DNA of 64,000 nt from positions 1 through 64,000 of the forward strand of contig NZ_JACJSD010000037.1 in NCBI RefSeq assembly GCF_014697615.1, read 5' to 3'. The translations under genes were made by a program, and so were the position numbers. Source of the stretch: Nostoc sp. FACHB-280. Lineage in GTDB: Bacteria; Cyanobacteriota; Cyanobacteriia; Cyanobacteriales; Nostocaceae. Positions 58,871 to 64,000 of the stretch are shown here, piece by piece; the first letter of the stretch is position 1, and each line of letters opens with the position of its first letter. The notes under the pieces were generated by a model. That model saw nothing but the letters and a program-made list of their open reading frames with translations, made no database searches and was not told where the DNA came from.

Positions 58871-60169
58871 TTGGTAAACACCACAATTAAAACCACAAAA
58901 TCACAAGAAATTTTCGCCGCCGCCCAAAACCTCATGCCAGGAGGAGTTAGTTCTCCTGTAAGAGCATTTAAATCTGTAGGTGGTCAACCCATTGTTTTTG
59001 ACCATGTTAAAGGGGCATACATCTGGGATGTTGATGGCAACCAATACATCGACTATGTAGGCACTTGGGGGCCTGCGATTTGCGGTCACACTCATCCAGA
59101 AGTGATCGCAGCACTTCATGAAGCTTTAGAAAAAGGTACTAGTTTTGGTGCGCCATCAGTTCTGGAAAACGTACTCGCAGAAATGGTGATTGATGCTGTT
59201 CCCAGCATCGAAATGGTCAGATTTGTCAACTCTGGGACAGAAGCTTGTATGGCAGTTTTGCGGCTGATGCGAGCTTTTACCAATCGTGAGAAAATCATCA
59301 AATTTGAAGGCTGTTACCACGGACATGCTGATATGTTCTTGGTCAAAGCTGGTTCCGGTGTAGCGACCCTGGGTTTACCCGACTCCCCAGGAGTACCAAA
59401 ATCAGCAACCAGCAGCACCCTTACAGCTCCTTTCAATGACCTAGAAGCCGTCAAAGCCTTGTTTGAAGAAAACCGCGACCAGATTGCTGGTGTCATTCTA
59501 GAGCCAGTGGTTGGGAATGCAGGGTTTATTCCTCCTGATGCTGGTTTTCTAGAAGGTCTACGAGAACTCACCCACGAGCATGGCGCTTTATTAGTATTTG
59601 ATGAAGTCATGACAGGCTTCCGTATCGCTTATGGTGGCGCTCAAGAGAAATTTGGCATTACCCCCGATTTGACCACACTAGGTAAAGTCATTGGTGGTGG
59701 TTTACCAGTCGGAGCCTACGGCGGACGGCGGGATATTATGTCCATGATTGCCCCTGCTGGCCCTGTGTATCAAGCAGGTACTCTTTCTGGGAATCCTTTG
59801 GCAATGACAGCTGGGATTAAAACTCTGGAATTGCTACAAAAACCTGGTACTTATGAGTATCTTGACCGAATTACGCAAAAATTAGCAGCCGGTTTATTGC
59901 AAATTGCTCAAGAAACTGGTCACGCTGCTTGTGGTGGTCAGATTAGCGCCATGTTTGGCTTATTCTTTACTTCTGGGCCTGTTCATAACTATGAAGATGC
60001 CAAAAAGTCAGATACTGCCAAATTTGGACGTTTTCATCGCGGAATGTTAGAACGTGGTGTTTATTTAGCACCGTCTCAGTTTGAGGCTGGCTTTACTTCT
60101 TTGGCACATACTGACGAAGATATTGAACAGACTCTTGCTGTGGCACGGGAAGTGTTATCTAGTCTGTGA
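58871..60169 (+). CDS. hemL: glutamate-1-semialdehyde 2,1-aminomutase
   Basis: A 432-residue PLP enzyme making 5-aminolevulinate for chlorophyll, haem and bilins. Motifs: [70 protein letters not shown] (Asp pairing with PLP) and [18 protein letters not shown] (Schiff-base Lys). The start is an unusual TTG at 58871, chosen because GGAGAG lies 5-10 bases upstream and the next in-frame ATG would cut into the conserved N-terminus. Confidence 0.96.
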   Translation: MVNTTIKTTKSQEIFAAAQNLMPGGVSSPVRAFKSVGGQPIVFDHVKGAYIWDVDGNQYIDYVGTWGPAICGHTHPEVIAALHEALEKGTSFGAPSVLENVLAEMVIDAVPSIEMVRFVNSGTEACMAVLRLMRAFTNREKIIKFEGCYHGHADMFLVKAGSGVATLGLPDSPGVPKSATSSTLTAPFNDLEAVKALFEENRDQIAGVILEPVVGNAGFIPPDAGFLEGLRELTHEHGALLVFDEVMTGFRIAYGGAQEKFGITPDLTTLGKVIGGGLPVGAYGGRRDIMSMIAPAGPVYQAGTLSGNPLAMTAGIKTLELLQKPGTYEYLDRITQKLAAGLLQIAQETGHAACGGQISAMFGLFFTSGPVHNYEDAKKSDTAKFGRFHRGMLERGVYLAPSQFEAGFTSLAHTDEDIEQTLAVAREVLSSL

Positions 60170-60244
60170 AAATAGAGGCTAGATGTTAGGGGTTAGATGT
60201 TAGAGAAAAACACTAGCCCCTAGTCTCCAGGCTCTAGCCCCTAA

Positions 60245-60406
60245 TCAACAACCACAACCACTATGGCCACAGCCTTTTTGGTTTTTATGGCCTTCAGCAC
60301 AGCCTTCAGAGCAATAGTATTTGCCATCTTTATTAATCGCCTCTTCAACAGAAACAATACAAAGACAATTCGGACAGGCACATTTCATTTGGGTGACAGC
60401 TGTCAT
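60245..60406 (-). CDS. smtA: cyanobacterial metallothionein (SmtA/BmtA)
   Basis: The minus strand from ATG at 60406 to TGA at 60245 encodes 53 residues: MTAVTQMKCACPNCLCIVSV, then EEAINKDGKYYCSEGCAEGH and a C-terminal GCGHSGCGC. Nine cysteines and the two key histidines match SmtA/BmtA metallothioneins in number and spacing, including the YYCSE.CA.GH zinc-finger part. It buffers zinc and other thiophilic metals in the cytoplasm. GGAG precedes the ATG by 7 bases. No smtB/azuR gene is in the window. Confidence 0.93.
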   Translation of the reverse strand: MTAVTQMKCACPNCLCIVSVEEAINKDGKYYCSEGCAEGHKNQKGCGHSGCGC

Positions 60407-60748
60407 AGTTTTCTCCACTTACTCTTTGAGATTGTTTTATAACATGTGAATACATGTTCAGATGTTAACTAAAATAACAAGCAGCAAGAGCTTTACTTAC
60501 GTGAACGTAAAAATACGTAGAATTTTGAGTCAAAAATCACTTATTACACAAATAGCTTGATAACTACTGACGATCGCGCTGCAAATCAGCTATCTTGTTG
60601 TGATGATCGCTTAGATAAACCAGTCAAACTTTAGGAACTCTTCAAAGGATTTCCAGCATAAATTACCTGCCCAGAGTAGGTTTTGGTCTAAATAATTAAA
60701 CTAGAGCGTTATGCTCCCAGCCATTTTCGCGCAGCGAGTTGACAGTGC
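60407..60748. other. intergenic region upstream of smtA and the kinase gene
   Basis: A 342-base gap between divergent genes. It contains the SmtB-type operator at 60447-60460. The right half presumably holds the kinase promoter. Nothing else was recognised. Confidence 0.5.
60447..60460 (-). promoter_or_regulatory. SmtB/AzuR-type operator
   Basis: TGAATACATGTTCA is a perfect TGAA-N6-TTCA inverted repeat, the core recognised by ArsR/SmtB zinc sensors (SmtB, CzrA, AzuR). It is flanked by a larger inverted repeat AACATGT (60441-60447)/ACATGTT (60452-60458) and lies 41 bases upstream of the smtA ATG. Confidence 0.75.
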
Positions 60749-62368
60749 ATGAGCTACTGCTTGAATCCAACCTGTCCCAATCCAGAAAATGTGGTATATA
60801 GCCAAAGGTGTCAGTCTTGCGGCTCGCGCCTACTGCTGCGCGATCGCTATCGGGTGAGTAAACCGTTAGGTCAAGGAGGCTTTGGCGCAACTTTTCTGGC
60901 TCAGGATGAAGCTTTACCAGGAGAACCAAGTTGCGTTATCAAGCAACTAAGACCATCAGGAAACGCACCCCATGTTTTGCAAATGGCGCGAGAACTCTTT
61001 GAGCGAGAAGCCAGAACATTAGGTAAAATTGGTAACCACCCTCAAGTCCCCAGATTACTTGACTATTTTGAAGAACAGGAACAATTCTATCTAGTTCAGG
61101 AATATATTAGCGGTGCTACCTTGCAACAGGAAGTCAAAGCTAATGGCGTATTGACTGAAGTTGGCGTGAAACAATTTTTGAGTGAGATGTTACCTGTACT
61201 ACAATACATCCACGAGCAGAAGGTAATTCACCGTGATATCAAACCAGCCAACTTAATTCGTCGTACCCAAGATGCCAGAATGGTGCTAATTGACTTTGGT
61301 GCTGTCAAAAACCAAGTCACGCAAGCTGCGCCGAGTCAATCAGGGCATACTGCATTAACCGCCTATGCAATTGGAACTCCTGGCTTCGCACCTCCAGAAC
61401 AAATGGCGATGCGTCCGGTTTACGCCAGTGATATTTACGCCCTGGGAGTAACTTGTATTTATTTGCTCACCAGCAAAACCCCTAAAGATTTAGATTACAA
61501 CCCCACCACCGGGGAAATGATGTGGGAACATTTGGTGCATGTGAGTGATCACTTGACAGGTGTGTTGCGAAAAATGTTAGATGTTTCCGTCCGCAATCGC
61601 TACCAGTCAGCAGCAGATGTTCTCCGCGCATTAGAAATGGAGCCTTACTTAGATAGTTTGGCTAAAAGCTTGCTAGTAAAATCGGAAAATAATACTAAAG
61701 AAAAAACACCACAGCGTGGAGAAAACTCGGCAATTTTATGCAGCAATCCTTCCGCAGTTGGAGGTACTGCGACAGGAGTAGCACAGGTAGCCGCAGCAAT
61801 TCGCGCCCGCAGAGCAAAAATTGCCGAAGCCGCATCTTCCGATCAAGGTGGAATGCGTGCAGCCTCTGTAGGTAAACCCGGAATGTTACCTAACAGTCAT
61901 AGTAATAGTGCAAGTAATCAACAATCTAAAGCTGGACGCAGATTAGATAGCCAAACTTTATTAACAGCCTATCTCAAGGGAAGAAGAGATTTTGCCTTAC
62001 ACAATTTAAACTTTCTCAACCTCCAAGGTAGTGAATTGTCAGAAACCAATTTTCATTCGGCTCAACTGCAAAGCACTAATCTTCAAGGTGCAAATCTTCA
62101 CAACAGTGATTTTGGTAGAGCTAGTCTCACCCGCGCTAATCTCAGAGATGCAAATTTAAGCAAAGCTTATTTCAATCATGCTGATTTAGAGGGAGCAGAT
62201 TTACGAGGTGCTGATCTCAGCTACGCCCATCTGAGTAATGCTAATCTCAGAGGCGCTAATTTATGTGGTGCTAATCTGACTGGTGCCAAAATTTTAGATG
62301 AGCAACTGGCTCTAGCCAAAACTAATTGGATGACAGTACGCCCGAATGGAAAACGTGGTTTATTGTAA
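60749..62368 (+). CDS. serine/threonine protein kinase with pentapeptide repeats (SpkB-like)
   Basis: A 539-residue protein. The N-terminal four-Cys motif CLNPTCPNPENVVYSQRCQSCG is a probable zinc knuckle. The Hanks-type kinase domain (about 33-300) has GQGGFGATFLAQ, VIKQL (Lys), HRDIKPANL, IDFGAVK and GTPGFAPPEQ. A low-complexity linker precedes a pentapeptide-repeat beta helix (about 425-520; ANLQGANL-type units). This architecture matches SpkB of Synechocystis. There is no transmembrane helix. An FHA-domain gene follows. Confidence 0.92.
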   Translation: MSYCLNPTCPNPENVVYSQRCQSCGSRLLLRDRYRVSKPLGQGGFGATFLAQDEALPGEPSCVIKQLRPSGNAPHVLQMARELFEREARTLGKIGNHPQVPRLLDYFEEQEQFYLVQEYISGATLQQEVKANGVLTEVGVKQFLSEMLPVLQYIHEQKVIHRDIKPANLIRRTQDARMVLIDFGAVKNQVTQAAPSQSGHTALTAYAIGTPGFAPPEQMAMRPVYASDIYALGVTCIYLLTSKTPKDLDYNPTTGEMMWEHLVHVSDHLTGVLRKMLDVSVRNRYQSAADVLRALEMEPYLDSLAKSLLVKSENNTKEKTPQRGENSAILCSNPSAVGGTATGVAQVAAAIRARRAKIAEAASSDQGGMRAASVGKPGMLPNSHSNSASNQQSKAGRRLDSQTLLTAYLKGRRDFALHNLNFLNLQGSELSETNFHSAQLQSTNLQGANLHNSDFGRASLTRANLRDANLSKAYFNHADLEGADLRGADLSYAHLSNANLRGANLCGANLTGAKILDEQLALAKTNWMTVRPNGKRGLL

Positions 62369-62425
62369 TTCCAGATTAAAAGAAAACAGAAAAATCCTCA
62401 TAAATAAATTTGAATAACTCAAATT

Positions 62426-62460
62426 AAAAATTAAGTATTGATACTCAATACTTAATTTTT
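62426..62460 (+). terminator. terminator after the kinase gene
   Basis: Perfect 15-base arms AAAAATTAAGTATTG (62426-62440) and CAATACTTAATTTTT (62446-62460) with loop ATACT, followed by GTTTTTGG. Bidirectional termination is possible. Confidence 0.75.
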
Positions 62461-62771
62461 GTTTTTGGATTAATTCTGAAATTAATCCTGTAGATTTAAT
62501 CTTTCTAATATTACTTAAGAAATACTTAAATTATTCTTAATGATTAGCATCTGTTAAAATAAGACTACAGTAATTTACAATATAAAACGAAATAAAACAA
62601 TTTTTTTTAAAAAAACTAAAGTTGCATGATATTCATACTAAGTACCAAAATATAAGTAGGAATTCTTAGTCAAAATCATCCAACTCAATTCTCGGAAGTT
62701 GCTAAATTTTGAAAATAGCAGCGAAAACTCAAAAAGCCACTGTTCCTGATTGTAGGCTGAGAAAAAAGTTC
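62461..62771. other. AT-rich intergenic region
   Basis: A 311-base AT-rich gap with poly-T/poly-A runs (about 62600-62620) before the FHA gene. The frame that could extend the FHA protein upstream to 62709 looks non-conserved. Nothing else was recognised. Confidence 0.45.
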
Positions 62772-63536
62772 ATGACCGACATCAGCAAGTTAAATCTATT
62801 CACAGTAAAAACTTCAGATAAAATCGCTGAGTTCCAGAGTAAAGAAATAGAACGAAGACTAAATTTATATCAGGTATTTGTCAAGTTGTATGAACAACAT
62901 AGTGTACTTCTAAATGACATGCTTCAGATGGAAGGCCTATCATTGCCTGCTGAGACAGGATTAAATACAAGTTATGTACAGGGTGTAGTAGATGATGAGA
63001 AGGTTTACTTGGTAACTAATTTAGGTGAAAGCCAAAGCCAGACTTTACTACAACCGCAGCGAATTTGGACAATTGGACGCGATCGCCACAGTGGTATCTG
63101 TATTAATGATAAATACTTATCTCGTCGTCATGCGGCTATCCAATATGATGAAGACGGATTTTACCTGGTCGATTTTAAAAGTACAAATGGTTCCTTTGTC
63201 AATGGCGAACGAGTCTATGAAACAATTAAACTCAAAGAAGGCGATCGCATCCGTATCGGTAGTCTGAGTTTTTATTTTTTCAATAATCAAACTTCTCGCG
63301 TTTTACCAACGGTAGCTATTGAGTTACTTATGCAGCTTTCATCTCGCAAAAACTGTAACTTAGATGATACCTTAAGTCACGTTGCGCCCGGAAAATACGT
63401 ACCTGAAATTACTGATAAGGCTATTCCATTTACTAAAAACCTCGGTTTAGACTATCAACATAGCTATGATGGTTTTAGTACAGAACAGAAATCCGACATT
63501 TTAGATAGGTTTTTCAGCCGAGTTACGCCTTCTTAG
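62772..63536 (+). CDS. FHA domain-containing protein
   Basis: A 254-residue protein. The N-terminal helical part (FQSKEIERRLNLYQVFVKLYEQHSVLLNDML) precedes an FHA domain (about 90-170) with WTIGRDRHSGICINDKYLSRRHAAIQ (Arg and Ser that bind phosphothreonine) and DFKSTNGSFVNGERV. FHA domains read pThr made by Hanks-type kinases, so the kinase just upstream is a natural partner. The start is the ATG at 62772 (MTDISKLNLF). The C-terminal 80 residues are unassigned. Confidence 0.85.
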   Translation: MTDISKLNLFTVKTSDKIAEFQSKEIERRLNLYQVFVKLYEQHSVLLNDMLQMEGLSLPAETGLNTSYVQGVVDDEKVYLVTNLGESQSQTLLQPQRIWTIGRDRHSGICINDKYLSRRHAAIQYDEDGFYLVDFKSTNGSFVNGERVYETIKLKEGDRIRIGSLSFYFFNNQTSRVLPTVAIELLMQLSSRKNCNLDDTLSHVAPGKYVPEITDKAIPFTKNLGLDYQHSYDGFSTEQKSDILDRFFSRVTPS

Positions 63537-63605
63537 CTATGAACAAGTTTAAGATTTTCTAATTTGATTTTTGCAATAGCATTCCTAAATCATTCGTGAA
63601 CCAAA

Positions 63606-63638
63606 AGATCCCCGACTTCTTGAAGAAGTCGGGGATCT
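63606..63638. repeat. palindromic repeat (CCCCGACTTCTTGAAGAAGTCGGGG family), copy 2
   Basis: A perfect palindrome running from AGATCCCCGACTTC to GAAGTCGGGGATCT, between the FHA gene and the convergent recA. Near-identical to 41602-41630. It may terminate both genes. Confidence 0.85.
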
Positions 63639-63730
63639 GATCCTCTCGATTTTCACAACTCATTTAGGATTACTAAATTAGTGGCGTATGTCTTTTCGCC
63701 ACTAATTGATTCACTGTTCAATAGTCAATA

Positions 63731-64000
63731 CTATTCTTCCTCTTCGTATTCTTCTTCCTCATCTTCACTGGCTTTAGCTACAGAATTAGCAGAAACAACA
63801 GCACCCATATCAAGTTTTTGGCGCACTTGTTGTTTAATTTGTTCAGCAAATTCTGGCTTTTCTTCTAAGTATTTAATTGCGTTATCTCGACCTTGAGAAA
63901 TGTTGTCGCCGTTATAGCTATACCAAGCACCTTTACGAGTTAAAACACCTGTTTCTTCGGCTATATCAACCAAACAACCTAAAATTGACACTCCCTTACC
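63731..64000 (-). CDS. recA: recombinase A, C-terminal part (runs off the right edge)
   Basis: The minus-strand frame ending at 63731 encodes the last 89 residues of Rec[47 protein letters not shown] and [16 protein letters not shown]. The frame is open to the window edge. The tail ends in a very acidic [11 protein letters not shown], typical of RecA C-terminal regulatory tails. The ATPase core lies outside the window. Confidence 0.95.
   Translation of the reverse strand, partial: GKGVSILGCLVDIAEETGVLTRKGAWYSYNGDNISQGRDNAIKYLEEKPEFAEQIKQQVRQKLDMGAVVSANSVAKASEDEEEEYEEEE

Overview
This window comes from the chromosome of a filamentous, probably heterocyst-forming cyanobacterium (Nostoc/Anabaena type). 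The evidence is direct: the 5' end of psbD (photosystem II D2), a CpcT-type phycobilin lyase, glutamate-1-semialdehyde aminotransferase, a CPP1-like protein, a cyanobacterial metallothionein, very many GCGATCGC (HIP1) sites, heptamer STRR repeats, fdxN-element-type XisH/XisI proteins and a HetP-like protein. The species cannot be named from this sequence alone.

Layout. 1-28.6 kb is mostly housekeeping and conserved cyanobacterial genes: psbD (partial), a UPF0367 protein with an ECF-type ABC ATPase, a YacP-like NYN nuclease, tRNA-Asn(GUU), a class V aminotransferase, a zinc metallopeptidase, a class A penicillin-binding protein divergent from tyrS-pyrF, a metallophosphoesterase, cpcT, a TPR protein, a lumenal-type pentapeptide protein coupled to purK, an RNA m5C methyltransferase, a DUF2157/GDYXXLXY membrane pair, an old-yellow-enzyme reductase, YjbQ, a Nif3-like protein and a beta-CASP hydrolase.

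28.9-46.2 kb is an accessory region. It carries a ParA/ribbon-helix-helix module with palindromic operator repeats, XisH-XisI, a TMEM175-like channel, a two-gene module of an EACC1-like protein plus a caspase/FGE fusion, a ParD/ParE-type toxin-antitoxin pair, three Uma2 nucleases, a six-PAS histidine kinase, a tyrosine recombinase, a TacA/TacT pair, an orphan HigA-like antitoxin and a second XisI whose XisH partner survives only as a C-terminal stub. A MITE-like repeat with GTAGGTTGGGTGGAG-type inverted termini occurs here in two near-complete copies and one partial copy.

46.3-64 kb returns to core genes: ksgA-ispE-DUF3082, a histidine kinase/AraC-type response regulator pair, a HetP-like gene, a divergent trpC-like gene, a HAD hydrolase, a CPP1-like protein, an OmpR-type regulator, hisIE, chaB-like, hemL, a metallothionein with an SmtB-type operator, a serine/threonine kinase with pentapeptide repeats followed by an FHA protein, and the 3' part of recA at the right edge.

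The most unusual feature is the overlapping EACC1-like/caspase-FGE gene pair (32.4-34.9 kb). It looks like a conflict or cell-death type module. Its FGE-like domain lacks one of the two catalytic cysteines, and a palindromic intergenic repeat has been inserted in frame in its linker. Two genes of about 40 and 53 codons were found by reading the intergenic DNA: a conserved-looking one-helix membrane protein and the metallothionein.
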